From Jaltomata sinuosa (lineage: Eukaryota > Streptophyta > Magnoliopsida > Solanales > Solanaceae), in NCBI GenBank assembly GCA_003996215.1, contig QJPP01001620.1, positions 186,001 through 250,000 on the forward strand: a stretch of DNA of 64,000 nucleotides, given 5' to 3'. Shown here piece by piece: positions 9,463 through 21,488 of this stretch. The translations under genes and the position numbers were made by a program. Position 1 is the stretch's first letter, and each line of letters starts with the position of its first letter. The notes under the pieces were generated by a model that was not told the DNA's origin, ran no database searches, and saw only the letters and a list, made by a program, of their open reading frames with translations.

Positions 9463-11768
9463 CAAGACTCACCATTATTTCATGGGTGCAATGCCACTCA
9501 CCACAAGAGAGAATCCCACTCACAATCATGCAATTCACAATATAGGAATTATAAGCAAACACAAAGAGTCTCACTCTCTCATAAAAGTTCAAGTACACAC
9601 ACGTCGAACCATATGCTTGCCCTTTATGTAATTCACCACTGATGTAGAGTTGCAAAGCTCGGAATCACTAAGGACTTGTGGGTAGCTATGTAGGCTAGGG
9701 TTAAGGTTAGGATTTCATTTGGCTCAAGTGACTAAATCTCCCTAATGCTACCATAAGCATTCCGTGCAACGCTCACTTCTTTGGTTCAACTTCACCTTAT
9801 TCCTCCCTCTCACGATCTCAATTTTCCCCACAAACCATTATTCCAATCACCATTTCTTTAGCTTAAGAGGTAACACCACTCAATTCTTTATCTTTCATTA
9901 ATCACTTCTTTTGAACATTTTCAATCACTTCTTAAGATAAGAATAGGGTGCTGCCTCACAATTTAAGCTCAATTCCTCCTTCTACCATCAATAATGCATA
10001 CACCCCCAAACTTAGGCGTTTGCCTACATCTCATTCTATTTTATCATTCATATTCCCCCAAACTTAGGCTTTTAGCTTACACTCTCATTGCTAGAAACTA
10101 TGGAGGAATGGGTGCCAATATCGAGGGTTCAAGAAGGTCAAGGTGTGTAACAAGGGTGCCAAGGAAAGGTTAAAGGCTCAAAGGGGTTTGACTAGGATCA
10201 TTCTTCAAGGAAGGAACTTTTTGGGTAAAGTGACTATTCAAAAGAGGCCTAAGGTCATCTTCCAAGCTAAGCAACGTCTAGGATTTTGCCATGAATCATA
10301 TTCGGGGCAAGTTCTAGATGACATGCATACACAAGAACTAAGTAGACCTTTTCGTACAAGGCATCACAACACAAGAAGTTCATCATTAGTCTCAAAATCA
10401 ACTCGGACGAATGACTTTTGACAAGCTATTTTGAGTTCTGCACACTCATTTGTGAATCAATAAAACCAAATGGAGAATGTGCAAGTCATGACAAGAAAAT
10501 GCTTTTTCAAAAATCATTTTATCCTCTTTTCTCAACTTTTCAAATTCTTTTGCCATGAAAATTTTTTGGTGGTCCCATTTGAGATAAGTAAAACACAGAC
10601 TCAATCTAAACTCTAAAACTTAGCATTTTCCCTTAAGAGAGTTTCCTATCAATCTATCATATGGAAATGTCACCGGTTCGACACAAAATTAAAAAAAATC
10701 TCCTTGGAAAAGAACCGTGGTATAAGAAAACCTCGGAATTTATCCAAAATTAACTATTATTAACAAGGGAAAAATTCTAGTTATGAACTCATGGATCAAT
10801 GGAGAACTCGGTTTAGCGTAGGTACTAAGTGCGATTTGTAAAGCAAGGATAGTAAAACAATAATCCTATAGGACTAACCCGGTAATAATAGCATAATTAC
10901 CTCAACATAAAAGATCAAATCCGGCGAGGGCACAAAATATAGCATAAGGAAGTTCACATCGAAGAAGGCATACCCGACAAGGGCCAAATAAAAATTACAG
11001 TCAAGCCCAACAAGGGCACCAATCATCAAAATAATATCCCTCCCCCAAACTTAAAACACAACATTGTCCCTTATGCATTAAGGTAACATAAAAGGAATGG
11101 GTATGAGGACTACCTATAGACTCTAAGGGTGAGGATGACGCCATCTATAATGCTTGTGATGCCACTCCCTTGTAGGCTCAGGCTCCGATGGAATGTAAGC
11201 ATGGGCCTGATCAATTTTGAACTCAGCAATAGAAGGAATAGTTGGGTCCCAAGCTACCTCAAGCAGGACATATTGGTCAATAATTTCCCATCTATCTGGA
11301 AGTGTCATCAACTGGTGGAAAGATAGGGTTGGATGACCCCAACTGTAGTCTGTATGATGATGCTCAATCTCTACTCTATGCAACTGAATATTCTACTGAA
11401 CTTTCTGTGAGGGCCCTGGATGTTGTGGGACGTCCACATCAGTTTTCTCCACATCTTGAATTTCATCTTGTCCAACATTTTTAGGCAGATCATCTCTTAT
11501 ACACCGATCGTCTAGAGGACTCCTATCTTTACGAGGTGATGCTAGAGTAGGGGCTGGTAAATTTAGGTCTAAATATGGAACCTTTGATGTAGACCAACTT
11601 ACTTCTTCCCTGAGGGAACTAACATCCCCTTGTACTGTATCAATTCGAGCACAAAGTTTGCCCAAGCTACTCATTAAAGTCTTTAAAGATGATTTGATAG
11701 CATTCTGAATCATGGAAGGAATATCTCTAACTATCTTACACAAACAATCATTATTTTCACGAGCCATA
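9463..11768 (-). mobile_element. Element D interior (minus strand), U1
   Basis: Internal sequence of the minus-strand Tat/Athila-like element. It holds the broken ORF at 11123-11767 and then a long non-coding stretch with several copies of AAGTTTGGGGG (plus-strand CCCCCAAACTT near 10002, 10055 and 11045). This motif is typical of the region before the 3' LTR in such elements. The ORF's upstream part is missing: at 11768/11769 it is abruptly joined to B1 LTR sequence. Confidence 0.6.
11123..11767 (-). pseudogene. Element D ORF remnant, one in-frame stop (U1)
   Basis: Two minus-strand open stretches (11767-11393 and 11383-11123) lie in the same frame and are separated by one TAG. The joined product starts MARENNDCLCKIVRDIPS, has an amphipathic stretch with heptad-like leucines (KTLMSSLGKLCARIDTV), a Pro/Asp-rich middle, and ends HHKHYRWRHPHP. 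I recall similar proteins as the unnamed 3' ORF of nightshade Ty3/gypsy elements, but have no function for it. In U3 the TAG is CAG, while U3 has a different stop (TAA) 25 codons earlier. The start is probably internal because the element is cut at 11768. Confidence 0.55.
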
Positions 11769-13292
11769 TGAGTATATCATACATGAAAAGGCTTTCCCTG
11801 CATGTTTTACTACTGATTTGGCTTCAGGCCTACTATAATTGATTTCTAAACTTTGCATGACCCCGAGGGCCCTTTTTTGGTACATGACTTTAAAAAGGCT
11901 TTTAAACTGACTTTCATGAAACCTCTCGGAGTAGAGGGGATATTACAATGATTTGATTACTGATCTTCATTCTGATACTAGGCTCGGCTAGGCCGTAGCA
12001 CTAGACATTATTTTCTATGAATTTAGACCCGGATACGAGCCGGGCACCCTGTTTAGGGATTTTGATACCTGATTTCTATTTTAGACCCGGATACGCTTCG
12101 GGAACCCTTGATGAGGGTTACTGAGACATGACTATTGTTTTCGACCCAGATACCCTCCGGGCACCTTTTATGGGGGTTATTGAGATTACTAGTACTAATT
12201 TAGACTCGGATCAAATCCAAGCACGTACTACGAGATTCCAATTATTGAGATATATTGAGTTTCAGATTAGAATATGGTCTACAAGTAGACCTCCATGGAC
12301 CCTACCATTCTGAACCAAGTGCTACAGGTCGACGGTGATCGAAGGGAGGGGATGTACGATGTAGGAGAGGTACTCGGGAGATGTCCTTCCATGGATGCCG
12401 TATTTATTGGACCTTTGGGGCACCAGAGGGTGTAACATACAACACTGCAATTATACTTGGTTACAAAATCATCATATCACATCATCATGCATATTTCACT
12501 CGGATTCCACCCTTGTTTGTCGTGTGTTCAGTGTATGCTCTGGTTGTATGGGCAGTTGGAGAGTTTGTTTTCACTTGATTGTGTTCCTCGGTTGTATGGG
12601 GAGCCGTTAGGATTGTAGGTAGATTTATTACTCTTGTCATTTCATAGAGCTAGTTATGGTCCTTTGTTCTTATGAATTGGTAAGTTTTAGCCTGTTGAGG
12701 CTCCGAGTTTTGGGTTTGAGTATTGAGGGGCTAGTGAGTCCTATATCTTTGAGGCTTTATCGTGTGTCATCCTGAGTGGTTGTGATTTATTGAACATGGT
12801 TCCTTATCTTGATTCTTAGTAGAACTCTTGGTTTTGGTGGTTTAGTTATCCCATTCTAGGTTGTAAATTGTGAGATTGATCCCGGTTCATGCTTATCTTG
12901 AGAGTTGGTGTTTTTAGTATGTTTTCATCACTTTTATGGCTTCTAGTTGATTATGTTGGATTGATTTCCTTCTTTCCCTTCTTACTTGAGGTTACTGGTA
13001 TACCACCATGTTCCTGATTCTCACTCTCTTTATTTATACTATTATTGCAAGGATCCCAGGTGCGTCCCTCTTTCTTACACCTGTGTTTCTGTGTGATGTA
13101 TACCTTCTATGCTAGCATTGTATGCTTATAACTCTTGGTTGTCTACTCTCTGTGCTAGTTCCTTGTGCTTTGTCTATTACTTCGGTGACTGCTTTCTTGC
13201 TATCTGCTATTTACTATTTTTATATCTTATATATGCTCAGTCGGCCGATGATGCCTACTAGGTACATATTACTTAGCAATTGGTGCTCATAT
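11769..13292 (+). mobile_element. B1 5' LTR, left fragment (U1)
   Basis: Matches 55558-56957 of the B1 3' LTR at about 90% by eye (shared start GAGTATATCATACATG). The first roughly 1.28 kb of the LTR is missing, replaced by element D. The fragment stops at the chromovirus target site (CATAT here, CATAC in U3). The 10% difference between B1 LTRs indicates an old insertion. Confidence 0.8.
12025..12215 (+). repeat. ~58-bp tandem hairpin repeats in B1 LTR (U1)
   Basis: Four imperfect tandem units, each with GACCCGGATACG followed by CCGGGCACC or a variant. Stems are at 12028-12044, 12086-12102 (one mismatch) and 12145-12161 (one mismatch); the fourth unit near 12207 is decayed. Copies occur at about 26870-27060 and 41725-41915, and in the 3' LTR at 55812-55995. 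Confidence 0.75.
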
Positions 13293-15405
13293 TGTAACAC
13301 CCCGTGCACGTATCCAGCTATTTAAGTTAAAAATCTAAGAAAATTTCAAGTTTCCAGAGATGACGGCAGACGACGACCCATCATTTGGAAGCATGAGGCC
13401 GTCCTGTGCTCCCGCCGTCCCATCTACAGAAGACCCCTCAGAGTGTCCCAGAAATGATGAGTCCAAGAATGATCCTTTCTTCTGGTCGACGGACTGTCTT
13501 AGCAGCTTTCCTGGTACTCGTCGTCCTAAGTTCAGAAACCTATCTTCCAAGTTCCAGAAACGATGAGTCGAAGGATGGCCCGTCCTTCTGGACGACATGT
13601 CGTCATTCCAACCGTAATTCCTGAGGTCCAGTAGCCCCCAGACTCTTTCAGTCAAACCACGGTTCCCTTAGACGGTCTGTCCTTCTGGACGATGGACCGT
13701 TGTCTAACCCATGGTCACTGACTTGATAATTTTTTCAGCTTTTCTTAAATTAAGTCCAGGGGCATTTTGGTCATTTTACACCCTATTATGTATTAAGTGA
13801 AGTCGTTTTGACTACTTTTAGAAGGGTTTTCACCCATATTACCCTAAGTCCCTCTTAAGTTCATCATTCTTCACTCAATAAGGAAAGTTGCTCTCAAGCT
13901 TAAGTCTTCAAGCTACAAGTCAAGTCTCCTTATTCTTTTCCAATCAAGTGAGTAATCTTCCACCAAGGTATGTGGGTATTTAACAAAGGGTTCCTTTCAC
14001 CCTTGTGCCCAAAATCCCCAATTCTTATGTTGAAATATGAACTTATGAAATTAGGGTTTTGATCTAAATTGGGGAAAATTTATGAAATCACTTTCTATGT
14101 TTAAATTCATGGTTTCCTCTTGATTACTCATGATTTAAGTATGATTCTCTTGTTGGTTTTAAAAGCCCAAGCATGAAAGTTGAGTTTTTTGCATGAAACA
14201 ATGAAATTGCATGTTTTCAAGAGAAACAAGGCATGATTAGATATCATGGCTTTTATGTATTTATGAAATTGCATGCCTGATTTTTCAAGTATGAATTTAG
14301 AAAGAAAAGCATGTTTTTAAACTATGGCTATGCTAAGATTATGGACTATGATATGAAAGTTTCATGATACCTGATGTGTTTTCATGCTTTATGTATAAGA
14401 TTTGGCATTAGAGTATGCCCTTATGAATAAGATTTGGCATGAGAGTATGCCTTCATGATTATGAGCTATATGTATGCATGTTTTGGGAGTAGTATTTAAC
14501 ACCGAGAGGATGGGGTGAGAGTACCCTTAGTCCCATAAACTACGTTGCCAACGTAGGTCATGATGAGATATGATATGTGCCTTAAAGTCTTATGAGAGTG
14601 GATCCACGTCTTTATGTATGGTTTCCTTGCCTTAGCGGGGCATAGTATAGCTTTGCCAACTAGGGTTATATAGTTGGGTATGGTGACTTGTTCCTTGGCA
14701 GGGTTCAAAGTCAGCTTTGCTAACTGGGGTTATACAGTTAGATTCCATGTAGCTCACGTGGTCTCATGTCGGTTATAAGAAACTCCCGTATGTTATGTTT
14801 TCAAGTTTTCTAATCTTTATGAACCTTCTTATGAAACATCATCTTGAAGTTGACTTTTGCCTTATGATTTAGCTTTTCATGTTGATATCTTTTCATGATA
14901 CTCTACTACGTATGAATTATGTTTAAGTACCCTATTAAAGCATTTTCTCCTTACTTATGCATCGCTCACATACTTAGTACATTTCATAGTACTAACGCAT
15001 ATTGCGCTGTATCTTTTATGATACAGACTCAGGTACCCCTTCTCAGCTTCGTGGCTAGAGTCTCAGGCCACTTCCTTAGTCAGTTGTGGTGAGTCTTCAT
15101 GGTTCGAGGACTAGTTATGCTTTTCCTTATGTTAGCTTTACTTTTATACTCCGAGTTCGCTACGGTCTTTTCCTAGCAACTCTTATGTTATGACTAGAGT
15201 CTTTCGGACATAGTTTGTATTCGAGTTCCCTTTTTGGATATTGTATGTTATGTGGCTCTTAGACCCTTATTGATGTTTCTTTATTGGACTTCCGTATTAT
15301 GCTTCCACTTATCTCTTGTTATGCTTGAGAATGCTATGGCCAAGGGTTAGCTTGGGATTCTTGTGGTCCCGAGTCCTGTGTTACGTCTAGGGGGTAACCT
15401 CGGGG
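13293..15405 (+). repeat. Chromovirus 5' LTR (U1)
   Basis: Starts TGTAACACCCCG and is colinear with the 3' LTR, but lacks the last ~8 bases (CGTGACA) because an internal deletion begins there. It keeps a roughly 100-bp stretch (14650-14755) with two copies of a motif like AGCTTTGCCAACTAGGG that the 3' LTR has lost between AGCT microhomologies. Confidence 0.85.
13359..13715. repeat. GACGG/CCGTC dyad array in chromovirus 5' LTR (U1)
   Basis: A GC-rich patch with many degenerate copies of CGACGG and CCGTC in both orientations, ending in a long imperfect inverted repeat around 13672-13705. The better preserved copy is in the 3' LTR. Confidence 0.7.
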
Positions 15406-15410
15406 AGAAG

Positions 15411-15950
15411 GGTGTGATAAGGTTTGGCAAGAAAGGAAAGCTCAGTCCCCGTTTTGTAGGTCTTTATCAGATTTTAAGGAGAGTTGGTAGTGTTGCTTAT
15501 GAGTTGGAGTTGCCAGCGGAGTTGGAAGCGGTTCACCCAGTTTACCATGTTTCCTTGTTGAAGAAGTGTGTTTGCGACCCGAGCTTGATTGTCCCTTTGG
15601 AAGATGTGGGTGTGAAGGATATTCTCACTTATGAGGAGGTTCTTGTGGAGATTCTTGATCGTCAGATTCAGAGGTTACGGAACAAAGAAGTCGCTCCGGT
15701 AAAAGTCCTTTGGAGGAATCAGCTTGTTGAAGGTGCTACTTAGGAAGCGGAAGAGGCCTTGAAGGACAAATATCCTCATCTCTTTCCTTCCGATTCAGTT
15801 CCAGCTCGAGGAACTAGTTTCCTCTTTAGTATGTCCCTCCGATTCTACTCCGTCAGTTCCTCTCATGAGTTTAACATGCATCCATGTTTTACGAAGGTAG
15901 TTTATCATGTTTTCAAGTTGAAAAGTGCAAGTTTTGTGATTACCCCTTGA
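15411..15950 (+). pseudogene. Chromovirus integrase C-terminus/chromodomain remnant (U1)
   Basis: It reads GVIRFGKKGKLSPRFVG, then ELEAVHPVYHVSLLKKC, then ILDRQIQRLRNKEV and VKVLWRNQ. This is the classic C-terminal end of a chromovirus pol polyprotein, where integrase tethers to chromatin. A TGG-to-TAG stop after VEGAT (15741-15743) is shared with U2 and U3, so it predates the duplication. The following frame (EAEEALKDKYPHLF) runs to a stop at 15950. Here the fragment is fused directly to the end of the 5' LTR by the 2,028-bp deletion, giving a chimeric open frame of 126 codons from 15363 to 15743. Confidence 0.85.
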
Positions 15951-16008
15951 TTTCTATGTTTTGATGTTTGGTTGGGCTGTTTTCCCTCAGTTTTCCATGA
16001 TGAGCCTT

Positions 16009-16024
16009 CATTCGAGGATGAATG
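16009..16024 (+). promoter_or_regulatory. Stem-loop before the polypurine tract (U1)
   Basis: CATTCG-AGGA-TGAATG: a 6-bp stem with a 4-nt loop. One pair is a G-U wobble in RNA. Element C has the same hairpin with a full Watson-Crick stem (62218-62233). Confidence 0.6.
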
Positions 16025-16031
16025 ATCCAAA

Positions 16032-16042
16032 GGGGGAGATAT
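16032..16042 (+). other. Polypurine tract (U1)
   Basis: AGGGGGAGATA lies directly before the 3' LTR start. It is the expected plus-strand primer of an LTR retrotransposon. Confidence 0.8.
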
Positions 16043-17958
16043 TGTAACACCCTGTGCACGTATCCAACTATCTAAGTTAAAAATCTCAGAAAATTTTGAG
16101 TTTCTAGAGACGACGACCCGTCATTTGGAAGCACGGGTCCGTCCTGTGCTCCCATCATCCCATCTCCATAAGACCCCTCAGAATGTCCCAGAAATGATGA
16201 GTCCAAGAATGGTCCGTCCTTCTAGTCGACGGAACGTCTTTTTAGCTTTTCTGGTACTCGTCGTCCTAAGTTCAGAAACCTATCTTCCAAGTTCCAGAAA
16301 TGATGAGTCGAAGAACGGCCCATCCTGCTGGACGACGGGTCATCGTTCCAACCGTAATCCCTGAGGTCCAGTAGTCCCCAGACTCTTTCAGTCAAACCAC
16401 GGTTGCCTTAGACGGTCCGTCCTTCTGGACGACGGACCGTCATCCAACCCGAGGTCACTGAAGTCATTTTGACTACTTTTAAAAGGGTTTTCACCCATAT
16501 TACCCTAAGTCCCTCTTAAGTTCATCATTCTTCACTCAAAAAGGAAAGTTGCTCTCAAGCTCCAATTCAAGTCTCCTTATTCTTTTCCAATCAAGTCGGT
16601 AATCTTCAACCAAGGTATGTGGGTTTTTAACAAAGGGTTCCTTTCACCCTTGTGCCCAAAATCCCCAATTCTTATGTTGAAATATGAACTTATGAAATTA
16701 GGGTTTTGATCTAAATTGGGGAAAACTTATGAAATCAGTTTCTATGTTTAAATTCATGGTTTTCTCTTGATTACTTATGATTTAAGTATGATTCTCTTGT
16801 AGGTTTTAAAAGTCTAAGCATGAAAGTTGATTTTTTTGCATGAAATAATGAAATTGCATGTTTTCAAGAGAAACAAGGCATGATTAGATATCATGGCCTT
16901 TATGTATTTATGAAATTGCATGCCTGATTCTTCAAGTATGAATTTAGAAAGAAAAACATGTTTTTGAACTATGGCTATACTAAGCTTATGAACTATGATA
17001 TGAAAGTTGCATGATACGCGACGTGTTTTCATGCTTTATGTATCAGATTTGGCATGAGAGTATGCCCTTATGAATAAGATTTGGTATGAGAGTACGCCTT
17101 CATGATTATGAGCTATATGTATGCATCCTTTGGGAGTAGTTTTTAGCACCGAGAGGACGGGGTGAGAGTACCCTTAGTCCCATAAACTACGTTGCCAGCG
17201 TAGGTCATGATATGATATGATATATGCCTTAAAGGCTTATGAGAGCGGATCCACGTCTTTATGTATGGTGTCCTTGCCTTAGCGGGGCATAGTACAGCTC
17301 ACGTGGTCTCATGTCAGTTATAAGAAACTCCCTTATGTTATGTTTTCAAGTTTTCTAATCTTTATGAACCTTCTTATGAAACATCATCTTGAAGTTGGCT
17401 TTTGCCTTATGATTTAGCTTTTCATGTTGATATCTTTTCATGATACTCTACTACGTATGAATTATATTAAAGTACCCTTTTAAAGCATGTTCTCCTTACT
17501 TATGCATTGCTCACATACTTAGTACATTCCATAGTACTAACGCATATTGCGTTGCCATCTTTTATAATGCAGACTCAGGTACCCGTTCTCAGCTTTGTGG
17601 TTAGAGTCTCAGGCCACTTCCTTAGTCAGCTGTTGTGAGTCCTCATGGTTCGAGGACTAGTTATGCTTTTCCTTATGTTAGCTTTACTTTTATACTCCGA
17701 GTTAGCTAGGGTCTTGTCCTAGCACCTCTTATGTTATGACTAGAGGCTTTCAGACATAGTTTGTATTCGAGTTCCCTTTTTAGATATTGTATGTTATGTG
17801 GCTCTTAGACCCTTATTGATGTTTCTTTATTGGACTTCCGTATTATGCTTCTGCTTATCTTTTGTTATGCTTGAGAATGCTATGGCCAAGGGTTAGCTTG
17901 GGATCCTTGTGGTCCCGAGTCCCGTGTTACGTCTAGGGGGTAATCTCAGGGCGTGACA
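16043..17958 (+). repeat. Chromovirus 3' LTR (U1)
   Basis: 1,916 bp from TGTAACACCC to GTGACA. It includes a dyad array (about 16110-16447) with a perfect 11-bp inverted repeat GACGGTCCGTC/GACGGACCGTC at 16411-16421 and 16431-16441, with a 9-nt spacer. Confidence 0.9.
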
Positions 17959-18396
17959 CATACTACACTTCTACATCTTTTTGGTGCAGATATTAGTTGA
18001 GCTTTCGCTGTTGTTCGTGTTGGAGACTCGTGAAACTTTTGAATATTTGAGACTAGGGTGAGCACCTGATGGTCGGGGCCTGACCACATCTCATCTTTTG
18101 TACTGTTACTCTTTGTATATTCAGAGACAATTATACTTATCATTTTGTTACTTCTAGCACTTATATTTTATTAGAAGCTTTTGTATTATCGATACCAAGT
18201 CTTGGGGTTGGTGTAATTTTATTTTGTATATATTTGAGTTATTGTTTCCTCTTTTTCTATTTTTATATTCTGCTTCTGCTTATTGTGCGTATTGGTTAGG
18301 TAGTAGTCCATTACTAATCATTCTGGGCTATGGGAATTAGTTCACCTATCGGGGGGTTGTAGGTGCCATCATGACCTGAGAAATCAGGTCGTGATA
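17959..18396 (+). mobile_element. B1 5' LTR, right fragment (U1)
   Basis: Continuation of the B1 LTR after the nested chromovirus, starting with the target-site copy CATAC and ending GTCGTGATA. A hairpin GACCTGA-GAAA-TCAGGTC lies at about 18372-18389. Confidence 0.75.
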
Positions 18397-18399
18397 GCT

Positions 18400-18411
18400 T
18401 GGTATCAGAGC
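18400..18411 (+). other. B1 primer-binding site (U1)
   Basis: TGGTATCAGAGC, initiator-Met tRNA type, three bases after the B1 LTR end. Confidence 0.85.
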
Positions 18412-18603
18412 TTTAGGTTCACCAGTGTCGTGTTAAATAAGCAAGTGTATTAGTAGAGTCTCGCGGATTAGTACGATGACGTGCATATCCTATCTGCGGG
18501 AGGCTACAGAGCATTGTTATGAAAAGTTTCTTCTTCTTGGCTCTTTATCATGCGTTTCTGGCTCATTTGACTTCTAAACTTTGATTGTTTTATTCCTTCT
18601 CAG

Positions 18604-18917
18604 ATGCCTAAGATGAGTTCAACAACAATTAGTGTTGAGGCTTCTATGCCTGTTACTTCAATGCTTCCATCAGCGCCAGGACTCCAGAGTGAGAGTTTAC
18701 CGTATTCGATAGGGGGTGTGGGGCCATCCCAGCCTCCGATTGGATTTATAGCAACCCCAGTTCTTTAGGACACCGTGGCTAGGACTTTGAGTCCTTCGGT
18801 GGGTGTTTCAGTACCCGGTTCTATGAGCAGTGCTCCAGCTAGGGTTGAGCTTTCAGTTCTCCAGCAGGGTTAGGCGTACTGCTAGGACTGTGACTTCAGA
18901 GTTTGATAGGGTTCAGA
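18604..18917 (+). pseudogene. B1 gag start, broken (U1)
   Basis: Same as the U0 copy (MPKMSSTTISVEAS). It has the TAG where U3 has CAG and is cut by the tandem junction at 18917/18918, where gag sequence switches to the AT-rich head of U2. Confidence 0.6.
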
Positions 18918-20297
18918 GTTAAATTGGGCTAAAATAGGATTGGGTCATGACCCGCCTAATCTAAATAATATTATTATACTAACATACTTTTGTACTATTA
19001 TACTACTAGTTTAATGTACGTACGTTGCACGTGTGTATCACATCAAGCCGCTAATTGTTATAAAATATATAAAAGAAAAATAAATTATTGAAAATCAGCA
19101 ATTAACTTTAAACAAAATTTAATATTTTCTTCGATTTCAACAATTAGTGAACAACTTTTTTTCAACTTTTAACCCGAATAAGTTGACAACAACGATTATG
19201 AACTAACAACAGATATATGAAAATTAATTTAATTGATAGTCAAAATTTTATAATAACTACCTAAAATTATTTGAGTGCACAAAAACATAAGTAAGAAAGA
19301 AAAAACGGGTGCAAAATCAATAGTTAGTCAAGTTAATTGATATAACATTAACTCAATTTAAATAACCTTGTACAATTTTTACACGTTAAACATGTAAAAA
19401 GAAAAGGTAAAAGAACCCACAAAAATGACGAACTCCATCAGGTCATCGTATCAATGAGGTGAGTTTAATATACGTGCATTGCACGAGTATATAGCGTTAA
19501 TTAATAAAGAATAAATACAAAAAAAACACTATGTAAAATAGCAATCAACATAAAAATAAATGCAAAAATTAAATAATAAAAATAATTTCTTTAACAATCA
19601 TTAAGAAAATATAAAAATTATTGGGAGAATAGTTTCCCCTAAACAAGACTTTGTTTGAGGATCACATTGTGGATGCTATTGTATTGTTGAAGAAATGAAT
19701 GATTCTTAATTTATAGAAGTTCAAAATCTTTTTCCTCAAGAAAGAGTTACTTAAATATAAAAAATTACTTTTTTCATAAATTATTTACCAATAATAAAAT
19801 AACATGGGTTCCAAACTAAACTCATACTAAGGACCCCACCCCCCTAACTAAACTCGCGAAAATATATACCTACCAAACTCAAATTTATCCATAAATTTTT
19901 CTTATATTTCTACTAAATATACCTACTAAACTTAAAAAAATTCCATAAATTATTTCCTTATTTTTTTCCTATGACAATTTCTTGACCTACTTATTCTTCT
20001 TTTATCTTTTTTGTGATGTGAAATTTTATTTTTATTAAATAATTAAATAATAATTTGAGAAAAATAGTAAATGACAGTTTTGTCTATTGTAGAGTCTTTT
20101 AATGAAGGACAAAAAGTCCAAATCACATTATAAGGTCTTTCACACTTTTAATATAATATAGATATAGATTATCACCCACCCCACCAAATTTCACCCCGAT
20201 CTCCACCCCTCCCTTAATTTTATTAAAAAAATTCTACACCCCACCCTCTCCTCCACCCCTTAATTAAATTCATTTTTTATTCTAAGTCAAATTGAAA
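18918..20297 (+). other. AT-rich head of U2, no gene
   Basis: Same content as 3949-5329 (AT-rich, two short palindromes, CCACCCC-rich patch), with about a dozen differences per kb from U1. No coding frame. Confidence 0.5.
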
Positions 20298-21436
20298 GCT
20301 CGGCTTAAGGGGAATTTTTGCAACTCTTGGAGATTCTTAGTACAAGTAAGTTGAATTTCTTCCCTATTATATTTTCTTACTCATTCTAGCTTCATTTCCG
20401 TCTTTAATTCACGTTTTGGATCATTAAATTCTTGATTTTCTTTCTTGATCAAGTAGACTTTCATGACCAATTGAGGTCCAAATAGAGTTTCATCTTCGCT
20501 CAACTTTTGGATATGTTTTCCTTACCCTTAAAGGTAAGATAATTGGGAAGGAAGTTTCAATTTTCATCGATGGGTCTCGGTGATTAATTTTTTACCCGAT
20601 TTCCAGCCTAAATTCCATATTATCTATATAGGTATCATTAGTCTCGTGTTGACGTATAGATTACGTATTTGATCGATTGGTAGCGATCCGAGGCTTTGCG
20701 AAAGAGGAAGGCTTTCGTGTGATGGTTCGAGGTTGTTGTTTGACCGTGAGGTAGGTTATAGTCTTATTTTTCTTTAGACTTAGCTTAGATAAATAGTATA
20801 TAATATAAATTGCATGTTGGTTAAGGAAATTGCTAGGTAGGAATATGCTTATATAGAATCTCTAACTTGTTGGCTAATTATTGGGACTTTAGAATAGTAT
20901 TCTTGCTTGAGTCTTAGTTTTAGGACGCTTATTTAATATTAGGCTTAGATTAGGGATCCTTAGTTCAGATTTTGGGGTAAAATCTTGTAGTGTAATGGAA
21001 TCATGATTGGCATATTACTTTGTGAGGCATTTTCTTTCAGTTTTACCTTTTTGGTTGAGGTATGTGGGGCTTAGGGCGCAGTATTTATGTATTTTGAGAT
21101 TTCCAATGGATTGTAGTGATGGTTTAGATTTATTCATCCCTACTCGTGTGTAGATTTATATAAATACAGTTGTGCCTGCATTTACATATTCATATACTCA
21201 TACACATGAAAAAATAGTTTGGATTTAAAGGAAAATACTAATTTTTGTTTCAAAAGAAAATTGTACCATCATTTTCGCTGATAAGCTTGAGGTAAGATTC
21301 TGGATGGCCCGAGGTAAAATTCTGGGTTTCACTGATAAGCTCGAGGTGAAATTTTGGGCGACTTGAGGTAATATTTTGAGTTTCTCTATATTGGCCACGT
21401 ATTACATTGCATCATCCCATAGTGCATAACATCATT

Positions 21437-21488
<52 letters not shown>

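Larger units (their letters stand above)
13293..17958 (+). mobile_element. Chromovirus (Ty3/gypsy), deleted copy in U1
   Basis: A 4,666-bp element nested in the B1 LTR. It consists of a 5' LTR starting TGTAACACCCC, a short piece of integrase C-terminus and chromodomain-like tail, a polypurine tract, and a 3' LTR ending GTGACA. Flanks are CATAT (13288-13292) and CATAC (17959-17963); U3 shows the unmutated CATAC pair. Primer site, gag, protease, reverse transcriptase, RNase H and most of integrase are gone. Confidence 0.9.
3949..18917 (+). repeat. Tandem array unit U1
   Basis: A full-size unit of 14,969 bp. It carries a private LINE insertion (8889-9462) and the 2,028-bp chromovirus pol deletion shared with U2. 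From about 9976 to its right end it matches U2 at constant offset 14,845, with only three substitutions noticed. Left of that point it differs from U2 at roughly 1% of positions. Confidence 0.93.

Noticed and set aside
13335..13655. Overlapping sense and antisense frames in the dyad array
   Set aside because: Low-complexity translation of GACGG/CCGTC repeats; frames change between LTR copies.
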